Origin: Zonotrichia leucophrys gambelii
Lineage: Eukaryota > Chordata > Aves > Passeriformes > Passerellidae
Assembly (NCBI RefSeq): GCF_028769735.1
Contig: NC_088171.1
Coordinates: forward strand, 146,651,917 to 146,715,916
Direction of reading: 5' to 3'
DNA: 64,000 bases
Below, one piece after another: positions 9,931-20,999 of this stretch. A model generated the notes under the pieces. That model did not search any database, had not been told where the DNA came from, and worked only from the letters and a program-made list of their open reading frames with translations. Within the stretch, counting starts at the first letter, position 1. Each line of letters opens with the position of its first letter. The translations under genes and the position numbers were made by a program.

Positions 9931-10135
9931 TCTCCTCTCCTCTCCTCTCCTCTCCTCTCCTCTCCTCTCCTCTCCTCTCCTCTCCTCTCCTCTCCTCTCC
10001 TCTCCTCTCCTCTCCTCTCCTCTCCTCTCCTCCTCTCCTCTCCTCTCCTCTCCTCTCCTCTCCTCTCCTCTCCTCTCCTCTCCTCTCCTCTCCTCTCCTC
10101 TCCTCTCCTCTCCTCTCCTCTCCTCTCCTCTCCTC
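9931..10135. repeat. TCTCC pentanucleotide microsatellite
   Basis: About 41 copies of TCTCC in near-perfect tandem, with one phase change near 10030 (tcctcctctcc). The minus-strand open frames of E-E-R-R-G repeats here are products of the repeat and not genes. Confidence 0.98.
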
Positions 10136-12596
10136 ATGAAAAAAGTGCTTTATTTTTAGTGGGGAAATCTCTTCCATCTCTTCCAGCTTTCTTAGTGTTT
10201 GAGCTCACTTCACCTGCTCACTCACCCTTGTTACTTTCTTGAGTTTCTCTCAGACCATGGATGCTGTGCTGACATGCAGACAGCATTGATTTTTTTTTTT
10301 TTTTACATTTTGATTTTCAAAACCAGGGTTTTCAAATCCAGCCATGCTGGTCAGAGCTCAAAGCCAAGGCAAGCTGTGTTTTTGCTTCCAAGGGGTGGTT
10401 TAAAATTGCCAAAGATCTCAGAAAACTGCATCTGAGAAATTCTTTCTCAGTTTATTTGCAGTAACAGCTCACAAGTGAATATAGGATGTATTCCACTTGC
10501 TAAAATGGACAAAATTTTCTTTTATTCTCTGAAACTAATAGAGTTGGAAAAAGAAATCAGAATTCTGCATTCTAATCAACCAAGGCTTGCAAATGGGTAA
10601 CCTTACATTTAGCAGCCCACAAATCTTTGTGACTGGTGCATCTATGCAAGATGTGTAATTATTAAGGCCTAGCTTATTAAGCACATGTGGAAATTGGCTG
10701 AATTGCTTGATTTGGTAAAAAATTACATGCTACATTTAATCAGTCCTCCTTTAAGGAACAAATGTCATTAAACACCACTTAATTAGCTGTTCCTACATCC
10801 CCACTGTGTGAAAAATTGTATCCTTGATGACTACAAAACATTTTTAAGGTCAAATGTAGTGAATAAAAATATCATTGAATGCCCTCTGGTAACAGTCTAC
10901 ATAAAAGTGCAGCTCATTTGCATTAATTGAAAAGATTAGTTCTGCATCACAGTTAATCAGAATCTGATGTCTGTACTGTACAGATGGAGAGGACCTTCTA
11001 TAGTTGAGCTTTTCTTTTCTTGTTTTCTTTTTTTTTTTTTAGTTGTTTGTAAGTCTGTTAATTTGTCATGGTGGATAGATATGAAAATACCTTCTTACTC
11101 TATTAATTTTGGATTCCTGCTTTCTATTACCCCAGTGTGTCACATTTGGAGAGAGGAGAAATGTACAGTAAAACAGGAATTTACCATTTTGAATAAAATA
11201 ATAGTTATTTTTCTCTCTCATGAAACTAACATGATTTATTCCTCTGGATCTGTATGAGATCAGTTATCCATCTCATTCTTTATTATTCACAAAAGCTTTT
11301 CCTGCCTATTTATCCTCTCCTTTTTTCTCCCTGCCTCTATGTAATGTGCAGTGTTGTGTGCCTGAGACTCCACCCTGTTTATTTCACTAAAATCTTAGAC
11401 TGTTATTTCTTTTTAGAAAAGGTGTGAGAAGCCAGATTTTTGGCAAGCTCCAGTAAAACAGTCAAATAATCTGAATTACTGATGTCATCCCCTGATGTAT
11501 AAAACAAAAGGGAGAAGAAAAAGATGAGCTACAAGGTTCAGATTTTATTATTAGATAGGGAGTTATGGCAGGTGTTGTGGTTTCTGACAAAGATTTCATC
11601 TGCTTTCTAAGCAAACTGTGGGAGGGATGTCAGCATGATCCCTGCAAAGAACAGCAGCATAGACCCTAGCAGGCTTGCAGACAGTCAGATTTCCTTAGCT
11701 GGTAACAATGAGTTCAGTATCACCTCAAAAAATGCACTGATCCAAGGTTTCACTGTGACATTTGGTTTCACAGGATGTGCTCACAAGGCCATTTTTCTTC
11801 TGGATATATTCCTGGAGACAGAACCACCAGGACAGTGAGTTTGCCAGGGATGTTAAATGGAGAAATTCTCTCGGATGGCAGATGCTCAGTAGTTTTATTT
11901 CTCTCTTGAGCCAGGAGTGGATAAAAATGTGGGAAGAATGGTTTTATTCCACCTTATTGCCTTATTTTGCTATTCTACAGCAACTTTCCTAAACTTTGGT
12001 ATAAAACCAGAAACATCCCCCCTGTAGTTTCCTTAATTTACACTTTGCAATGCCCTTAGAGTTTGGGGCATTTGAGGTTACACAGGTGCGTAAGACTCTA
12101 ATAATTCATGTACAGGCTGGAGCAGGGGTTCTTGCAGCCTGGATCAGCTACAGGAAGGCTCATGGCACAGCAGCTTTCCTCAGAGGGCTCTGCCTCTTCC
12201 CTTTCCACCTCTTCCCTTTACCCAGTCAAGGAAACAAACCTTTTTCTTCTCTTTAATCCACTGAAAGCCTTTGCTACTGAACAAACACCTGAGGAGATCA
12301 TGTGGAGAGGCTGTTTCTTATTTTTGGGGTATTTCTTGGGCCTTTAAAATTGTGGCACTCTGTATCTGGGAGAACCTACTGGTGAATGTTTTGTCGTGAC
12401 AAACAGGTGATATATGTCTCTCATGGGCTCTTCAAAGATGGTTTTGTGTTACAGTTTTCTTTTCCCTGTTGTAAATATCCATGATTTCTTCAGTTTAAGG
12501 CAAAGTTAAAGGATACAGATGAAGAAATTGGAATACTCAGTTTCAAAGCCCCTGAATGACTGGAAAAGGCTTTCTAGAAAAATGGTTGATGCCTTG
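10136..12596. other. unique AT-rich DNA, candidate conserved non-coding block at 10.56-10.95 kb
   Basis: No gene is supported. The block at about 10560-10950 is non-repetitive and dense in AT-rich factor-like motifs, including ATTTGCATTAATTG at 10916-10929 (a POU octamer fused to a homeodomain-type core) and cttaattagc near 10778. Short open frames at 11635-12347 have no recognisable features. Confidence 0.45.
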
Positions 12597-12725
12597 GGTC
12601 CATCAGTGTCCAAGAGACATTTAAACACTGCCCTTAATAATGCACTTTAACTTAGTCACAAGTATGCCCTGAAGGGGTCAGGCAGTTGGACTAGATGATC
12701 CTTGTAAGTCCCTTCTAAGTGAATT
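12597..12725 (+). mobile_element. CR1 LINE 3' end fragment
   Basis: The + strand carries a decayed CR1 3' end: agacatttaaacac, then gttggactagatgatcctt, agtcccttct and the start of the terminal attct tail, which expands into the microsatellite that follows. Confidence 0.75.
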
Positions 12726-12815
12726 ATTCTATTCTATTCTATTCTATTCTATTCTATTCTATTCTATTCTATTCTATTCTATTCTCCATTCCATTCCATT
12801 CCATTCCATTCCATT
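12726..12815. repeat. (ATTCT)12-(CCATT)6 compound microsatellite on a CR1 tail
   Basis: Twelve ATTCT units (12726-12785) are followed directly by six CCATT units (12786-12815). The array sits exactly at the 3' end of a CR1 fragment, where the element normally ends in short ATTCTATG-like repeats, so the tail is the likely seed. Confidence 0.95.
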
Positions 12816-14717
12816 GTGGTGTATGAATGAAATTATCACCTCTGGAAGAACAATAACAAAAAAAGAGCAGCTATCAGATGACACCCCCCCCACCCAAGGA
12901 AAAAAAACCAGAAAACAATAGACAACAACAACAAAACCAACCAAAGAACCCAATCAACTCCCTCTAAAGAAAACAAACGAAAAATCACCACATATTTTCC
13001 TTTTAAATTCAGAAATCATAATTAAAGAAACAAAAAAACTCACCCCTCATTAATATATCAGTTTTGTAAATTAACTAGCTCCCAGGGGAAACAAGTTTAT
13101 TTTTCAGTTACTCTCCTATTTTCTTATAGATGCATAACTTTCTCACAAATACATAAGACAAAAACTACGCATTGTTTTCTTCAAAGACAGAACAAGGTTT
13201 AATGCTCACAGTTTTGTTGAGAGCTAGAAAATGAAAATCTCTTTGGATCTAGAAGTCAAATCTTATGCTTACAGTGATAAAAACTAAATGTATTCCTGAA
13301 GTAGAGAAGCAGGAGTTAAAGGGTAAGAAAGGACTGTGAGAGAAGTATTCATACATAAATGCTACATTGTAATAAATATTATAAATATACATATTTTTAA
13401 CAAAGTTGAAGTATAATTTAAGGAAACACAAAACATTAATTAGTGTATGGGCAGAGGTCACACTCTCATTTCCTTTCCTGATGAGGAAGTGTCCCAGGCA
13501 CATTTTTGCTAAGCAGGCAAGTTGATCCCAAATATTCTTCCTTTTCTTACAGGGCAAAGGTCTAACCCCTGAGTCCTTGTTATCTGCTGAGCTCTTCTGA
13601 AGTTGGTGAATTGCTTAAAGCAGATCTTTGGTTCTACTCTGCTAAAATTCCCCAAAGACTGTAATAGAAATGTTTCTAACTAATCTCTTAGAAAAAAACT
13701 AAGAACAAACTCTGTGAAGTTAAATTGTACCAGATATCTCATTCAGCAGCAGAAGGCCTCCAAAGGGCCCCCTTGATCTCTTCATGATGAATCTTCCAAT
13801 GTAATGAAATAACACTTAAGGTCCAAATATTTTGGGCCTTGATAATGAAACTATTTGTGGTGTGAACTCTTCCTTGGCTAGCAATTTTTCTTTAATGTTT
13901 CTTCTCTCTTTTCTAATGACATCTCTTTATTTCCAAGCATATGTAGGCATTGCAAGCTTAGTTTAGATACTGAAAGAAAAAAATAACCTTCATGCACTAA
14001 GTTCCTCACTCTTATTTTTGCATGCTTGTAGGCTATGTTTGAATTTTTACTACTATAAATATGTTTAAACTCACAGATTACCTTAAAAAACTCTGCTCTG
14101 TTGCGCTCTGTGAACCCACTATTTTATTGCACATTATCAAAATACTGCAGAAGCATTAGTTTTAATTAGTGTAAGTATAAATTAGGTAAAATGGTATAAT
14201 TGATTTCGTATACACACACAAACATATATGCACTTTGTATCTTATCACATGGCAATGTTTACCTGACTAAAATAATTGCAATTTTTCTGATATTTTGGCA
14301 GTTTGCTCTCACACTTTGACTAGAAGTATTTTCATCAACTAAGAATGTTTTGCAGAATTTATCTTCACTATTATAATCGTTTTATTAATATATTTCCATC
14401 CATGGCGGGTATTCAAGAGAAATATTCCTCCTGTCCATCCTGAAACTATCATCACTGGGCTGGGTCTGTTTTCCCAGAATTGCCTTGTCCTGTCAGGCTC
14501 TTGTTTATTAAGAGGAACCGCTCCATTACAAGGAAGCACTGTTGTAGGTACTTTATGAACACAGATAAAAAGGGTTCTACACAGGCAGGTACAAATTTAG
14601 CAGTATCTCATCTGTGACCCTCATCAGAGTAGTGAGTGGACATGTAAATGAGCTTTGTTTGGTCTTATTTTATGCAAGCTGTTGCAGCTCCAGAGCTCAG
14701 TCTTCAAGGGGACTGGG
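12816..14717. other. unique DNA with an A/C-rich stretch
   Basis: Positions 12850-13045 are A-rich with C on the + strand (caacaacaacaaaacc and similar). The rest is AT-rich unique DNA with no supported gene. A 102-residue minus-strand frame at 13249-13557 shows no recognisable domain. Confidence 0.55.
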
Positions 14718-15283
14718 TGTTAGAAGCCAGCTCGCTCTCAGACTAAGGCTGCGGGTTAGCTCTTAGTAAACAGGGAGATATTCAGCTCTTAGTGATTAGG
14801 CAGCTCTTGTGATTTTAGCTTTGCTTGCTAGGTAGCTTTTCCCTTGGCCTAAGGTTCTAGCAGACAGCAGAGAGAGGAGAAGCAGAAGACGCTGGCTGTT
14901 CTACGAGTATGGCTTTATTGAGGGGTCTGTGAAGGGTCTCACTCTTCTTCTTCCGAGTTAGTAGGGGTACAGTATGCTACTTTTATACTCTTGGCTTGGA
15001 TCTAATCTTGACTAATGGCAAAGGTGTTAGAGTGACTATAAGTGACTAATAGTAGGGTTAACAAGATATTGCCTTACATGGCTATAGGGATAAGGTACAA
15101 GGCGGATGTCTTTGGAGACAGGAAACTTCTTTGCTGCTGTGTCAGCATTCTATTCTCTAAGGGGCCCTGGCTAAATTTGAGGGGTTTACTACAGACATGC
15201 ATTAAATATTTCCCATTCTCACGACTTTTCATCTCTCTTCATCATGATCCAGGTGCACTGAAATTACTGAAGGAGGCTCTGCA
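14718..15283 (-). mobile_element. solo LTR-like element with TATA box and polyadenylation signal
   Basis: Read on the minus strand this has LTR architecture: a U3-like region, GTATAAAAG (TATA box, + strand 14978-14986), then AATAAAG (polyadenylation signal, around 14911-14917 on the + strand) about 65 bp downstream, then a U5-like region. The proposed ends are TGCAGAGCC at 15283 and GGCTTCTAACA at 14718, flanked by CTGGG (14713-14717) and CTGAG (15284-15288), a 5-bp target duplication with one mismatch. The ends are less certain than the internal signals. No retroviral genes adjoin it. Possibly a class I or III avian retrovirus LTR; the family is not identified. Confidence 0.6.
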
Positions 15284-17143
15284 CTGAGGTTGTTACTTCT
15301 GTAAAAGTTATACAGAAATGTGGTAGGTCTGTTCCCTTCCTAGAGATCTCTCAATCTCCTCCCATAAAGTTAACTTTATATATTTATTTTTCCTAGAAAA
15401 GGTTGTGCAGAACACACAATGAATTTAAGTTTCACACACACCTCTGCTGAGTGTGGGCAGGTCTGTGTGGCACCATGGTCTGCAGCCAAACCTTCCATGG
15501 TATAGCTGGATCTGTTTGCTAAAAATTACAAGTGTCAGGTGTGGTTGAAATGATGCATTAGAGACTCACTGATGTTTTTTGTTATACTCTTCAGTCTGAT
15601 TGGACTATGCCTGGCATAGAACACAGAGGAAAAACAGCATATTATATTTGGTCACTCTGCATATGAAAATTATTAAAGCATCCATGGAGGCTCTCAGTCT
15701 GTGTCTGGAAGACATATTTGGCAAGCTTGCAGTCTGTCCCCAGCCAAAAGTCCAAATTTGAAAACAAATACACCAAGAATATATATATTAACTTTTTTGA
15801 CTACTTGGGTGCATGAGCAGTAGGTACCAAGTTATGATTTCTTTTAGTTAGACAAGCATTTAAAGAACAGCACTTCCAAGACATTAATATTCCTGATGTG
15901 TGACTCACAAGAGAAGTAAAGCAAAACAATTCCATGAAATCCCCTTTCCAGTGAATTCCTGATCCACTCTATCAGTAAGGTGGAATAATATGAACATAAA
16001 TTTTGGTAAAAACCCCCACAAACAACACATTTATATTCATCTCCTGCATGGCTGCTGCATCCATCCCCTCACCCAGGCTGTCTGCTGGTGAAGGAGGTGA
16101 CCTATTCATTTACCACTGAGTGCCAGAATCAAGTATCTTTTATTTGGGCTTGACTTTAAGATTACTGGAAGCCCTTTACTTTGATTGATGCTGATGGGCT
16201 GCCATGTGAACCACAGCACTGAATAGGACTTGGAGACCTCAGAAAATAATGTTTTGTCCCATCACTCCAGGACATTTTGTTTTGAAAAGAATAAAAGACA
16301 CAAAATAAAGTCAAGCCTGTCTATGCCCCCAAACCCAAGAAAATGTCCTTCTATCATGTTGATCTCGCAAACCAGCAGGTATCAGCAAAACTTTTATAAT
16401 TAATTTGTCCTATCATAATCAAACTAATCCTCTTTTCTAATTTTAGGGGATAGTCACTGCATGCTCATTCTGTAAAAGATCTTTTTTATGGTAGCAAACA
16501 GATGATTTATCTTCCTTTTATTTTAAAGGCTGCAGAAGAATTGAAGGCTGATTTATTTTGTCTGTATTAATATGGGCAACATCACTTGGTCTAATGATTA
16601 AGTATTCATGTCTGGATAAAAATTACTTTCTTTGCTCTAGATAATAACAGATTATTTTTCATTCCTGCTATATGTGAATTATGAAAGATAGTTATTTCTT
16701 TAATCTCCAGAATATCTTGCTATGAAAGGGCTTATGCATTTAATTCATGGTTCAGGGAAGAAGTGATCTTTTAAGACAAACTAGGATGAATGTATACTTG
16801 CTGTCAAAAATCTTTTTTGTTTTTTAAACATACTTTAGAAGAAAAAGAAAAATCTCAGAAAGATAGAACATTTCTTTTGCCTTATTTTCTTAATAGTAAA
16901 ATTCAAGCGGATACACAAAAATATTTAGAAGCCATTGAAAACCCCAGAATATCCATTTGCTGCACCAGGATATTTCATCCTGCTATGTTCAGTATACAGC
17001 CCTTCAGCAAGGAGATGAATCTTGCTTCCCCTGAGCTGCCCGGTGAGCCAGCCTTGTTGACAGGCTCTGAATTAGGCTTCAGAGAGATGGGAGTTCAATT
17101 CTGCGCTGAACTGTGTGAAGGCTCTGCAGCTCTGAACACTTCT
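15284..17143. other. unique AT-rich DNA, no gene seen
   Basis: No repeat or coding signal is recognised. A 131-residue + strand frame at 16790-17185 runs into a short LTR-like piece and has no domain-like features. Confidence 0.5.
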
Positions 17144-17184
17144 TGTCCTGGCTTCAGCTGGAATAGAGTTTTAATTTTCTTCTG
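17144..17184 (+). mobile_element. short LTR terminus (about 41 bp)
   Basis: TGTCCTGGCTTCAGCTGG followed by aatagagtt and aattttcttct closely matches the first 40 bp of the LTR whose full copy lies in reverse at 60337-60885. Similarity stops abruptly at about 17185. It is either a deleted remnant or a chance match. Confidence 0.45.
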
Positions 17185-20100
17185 AAATCTCAAAACAAGC
17201 CCAGCAACTGCAAGAGCAAACAAATCAGCATTGTGACCAGCAGCTATTAAACCAAGACAGGTTTCTGCAGCTGGTAAACATATGTAGAAATTTGGGTAAC
17301 AACTCTCTCCTGTCATGTGGATAAATTTTCTACTGCTTCTTAAGATGAGGAGAGTTGAACACAGTAAACAAGCTGACTAGATCTTGTTTGATTTTAAAGG
17401 AAACCAGAAGCTACTCAAGTATAGCTATCTCTGCTGTAGGCAGGTTTGTTTAATCAGGTGAGTACCCACAGCCAAGGGCTGCCTGGCTGGCTGGCTGGAT
17501 GCTGTCAGCCAGTTCAATATATTGCTTTTAGAAACTGATTTTCATCAGTAACAGCTGATAAAATCTGCTTCTTCTGCATTGATTCTCTTTGTGCTGTACC
17601 TGCTCACATAGTCAGGGAGAACTACTAGATTTTGCTTACCTCAGAAATTGCACATGTTCTTTCACAGAGCACATGCAATCTCCCCACTCCAGTGCAGAAT
17701 TTATTGCATGTGCTATTGCTTAAAGATACATTTACATCATCAGTGTATGTTTGGCTAAATATCTTCCTCCAACTTGTTGCCACAGCTGCCAACTAACACA
17801 ACATCATGCACACATTTTAAAGGAAAATAGAGCAGACTCTTTGCACAGGCAGCAACAGACACCTTAAATTCATTGCTTTTCCCTTCAAATTAGGATTTTT
17901 TTCCCCCTTGGGCACCAGATGTAGCTAATCTTAATATGGCCTACTGCTTTTCAAATTGAAAAAAGGTCATTATGGAGTGTAAATGCTGTTGGCAACATAC
18001 TGCTATATTAAACTTCCAGATGTCAGCTTTGACAGAGGAAGCCATCAACAATTCATGACATTGTAAAAACATTTTTCTTGCCGATCCATTTAGGATGAAG
18101 TATTATGTTGCCCTCTTGACAAATAATGCAATATCATGTTAAGTATAAATAAATCAAAAATACAGATGTACTTGCTTGAATTATGATGGTCACTAATGGC
18201 ATTTTGGGGAGAAAAAGCAAATTCAAAGTCTGACTAATGTCTCTGGTTTCTCCTGCCCAGAGCTCCTGAGGAGCTCTGCAGTCCACAACAGCAGAGTAGA
18301 GCTTCAAGGGAGCAAATTTCCAGCTGGGTTTGTTGGGTAACCCAGCTGGAAATACCCTTCCACACATTTGTTCTTCTTTTTAAAGGGGAATTATGGTATG
18401 GCAAGGCCACTGAGCTTCCTTTGACAATGAAATTCAAAGATTTCCCAGGGTGAGATGGGAGTGGACCAGCCAGATTCTCTGGTTCTGAAGGCACAGCATC
18501 CCACCCAACCAAATTCAGCCTGCTGCCTTAGCATGACAGTCTCTGTCAGGGAAATGTCAGTGGTGATGCTGCTCCAAACCTTATCAGCCACAATTTGTTC
18601 CAAATCAGTTTTTCTCTGCCAGTTTAAAGGAGAATATATACTAGATAAACAGATCTATCTTTGAGCAAATGTAGTCTTCTAAGATGAATCTGTTAACAGA
18701 CCACCAAATTTTCTGATGCTTTAGATGGGTACCCATAATTAGTATGGTGAAATCTTTTTTAAGGACTAATCCGTTACGTAAGAAATGAAAAAGTGCAGTT
18801 AGAACATGATGAATATTTCTTCAGAAAAGGCTAAAAAGCATTTCGAGCTGTAATATTTAAACTTGGTGATTCATGATCGCAGAATACTTAAAGTGCATGA
18901 AATGTACTCATCTTTTGAACTTGTTGTTTTGCTAGCATCTAAAATGATGGATTCAAACATCTTCATAATCTGCTAGTTTATTATAATCTCTTCTCAGTGT
19001 TCTGGAAGCACTATTATCTCATTGGCTTATTTATTATTGTGTGTAATGTATTAAAAAGAGGACATTCTATTGACCTTAATCTCTGAAAAAGTAATATATG
19101 AGAGTGAAAAAGCAATAGTTGGAATTAATTATAGATCTAGACATGATGGAGGACTCTCTGCCAGTGTATATTGGCATAGTCCCACTGAAGTCAATAGAGT
19201 AAGACCAATTTACATCAGCACAGGAGCTGATTTAACAGGCATTGGAAGAAGATGTTCTGAGCTTTGCACAAATGCAAAGGGACAGACAGAGCACTGAAAA
19301 TATCAAACTGTTCTGTATTTTGTTTGTATGCCTGCAATTAACCTTCAAACCTGTTTGTGCATGCACTATAAAAATAATTTTTTTCCATGTGCAGGAAAGG
19401 TGCAAAATTGCAAGAATATCAGCTGAGGGATTTTGCATGAATAGAAAGCTTGTTGAAGTCCAGTCATGATGTCTCATAAGATGGTAAAGCTCTTCTTTTT
19501 GAACATCAAAGAAGTACATCAAAGTGTACCTCCTGATGCTATGGAAGCCGGTTAAACAGATTCAACAGTTATCCTGTAATAAGCTTTGAAAAGATATCTA
19601 TGCATAAATGAGACAGAATATTTTGAATCATGGGAATCTTTCTAAAATTATGTGGAGTGAACAAATAGAAGGTCTAGTTCTTACCTCCCTCTCATTTTGC
19701 TTCAGTGTACTTGCACTGACTTCAGAGGCCATATGCTGGATTTACCTCATGTAAGGGTAACTCAAAACAGGCATTGTAAGGGCAAAGTGACAACAAGATT
19801 ATTTCTGATAAATTGCAGGAGAGCAGTAAGGAATAATCAGATAATGTCTTTCATATATTGCTAGAAATATAAGGCTGATTTTGGTTCCACTCTGTGAGTC
19901 AGAGTGCCTTTTCCTCTTGCTTTACAATCTGACTTCAAGAAAACCTACTTACTGGGGAGCTTTTGGTGAGGAAGCTATTCTTATAATGCAGTGATTCATG
20001 CCTCCTGTTTCATATGAAGTGTTATTTTGTGCTAAGCAAGGGTCTTACTGTGGCAGTTTGGGTGCAAAAACTACCTAAAGAAAAAAGAGACCTTTTATGT

Positions 20101-20999
20101 AGCAGTAGAAGAAGAACTTGTTCCACAGCCAAGCTTCAGACTCCTTTAATGGGAATAAAAATTTTGAAGAACATTGTGTGTTAAGAGTCAACCCTGAAAA
20201 TTAGTTGTTCTTGTTTATTTTGTTCTTCTTTTCCTTCAACCATGAACGACACTGGCATAAGTCCAAAGAATTAATTTGCAGTTACAGGAATCACTCTATT
20301 CTTTCTTCCTGTAGCCATGTGAACGCAGAGATGATGCCTGCAGAGATTGATCTCTGATTTTCCAGTCAGTTGCATAGAGCTGCCTTAGCTATTTTAGAAG
20401 AGGGGGTTCAATGGGGTACAGCTATGGTGATGGTGGGAATGGTGATCTGTCTGTCATGGGACTAGGAAGGACAGACAGAAGGAAAGACATCCATGGGGAG
20501 ATGACAAAGGGGAAGTGATGGACAAGTGAGGTCTCTGCCTCAGAGAGACACAACCCCCGCTGTTCCTCTGGAAACAACAAGCCAGTCTTTACAGGCAATA
20601 AAGGCAATCTAAAACTGACCTTGCACATAATTTCATCCTTTTCAGAATGTAAAGACTAATATCACTTTTGTTATAATAGTCTCAGTGGCAGAAATCTGTA
20701 GTGCTGAGCTGTGCAGTTATCAAAAGGGTTTGATCCCCTGGCTTGTTTGAATCTTCATTGTGCATTGCTGAAGAAATTAGTACAATCCCACAAATATAAG
20801 ACTACTAGTAGGCAGGAACAAGATTCTGGAATAATATTAATGAAATATACAACACATGGCAGGAAAGGACAGGGAGACAGTACGAAAGGAAATGTATCCC
20901 TATAGTTGCAGAGAGAAATTCATAAAATAACCCTCCATTAGTCTGAAAAAACCTGCTGGGATCCTCAGATTTCAGTTGGCTGAAGACATGCCATTGGTA
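17185..20999. other. unique DNA, no gene seen
   Basis: No recognisable repeat apart from a small inverted repeat at 18316-18353. Open frames are all under 100 residues and appear in several frames at once (for example 18134-18664), as expected by chance. Confidence 0.5.
18316..18353. repeat. 15-bp inverted repeat with 8-bp loop
   Basis: Arms atttccagctgggtt (18316-18330) and aacccagctggaaat (18339-18353) are exact reverse complements. There is no T-run or other sign of a terminator role, and this is eukaryotic DNA. It may be a small template-switch product. Confidence 0.85.

Noticed and set aside
9884..10177. Arg/Glu-rich minus-strand frames
   Set aside because: Direct translation of the TCTCC array.
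16790..17185. 131-residue plus-strand frame
   Set aside because: No recognisable domain, and it ends inside a short LTR-like segment.
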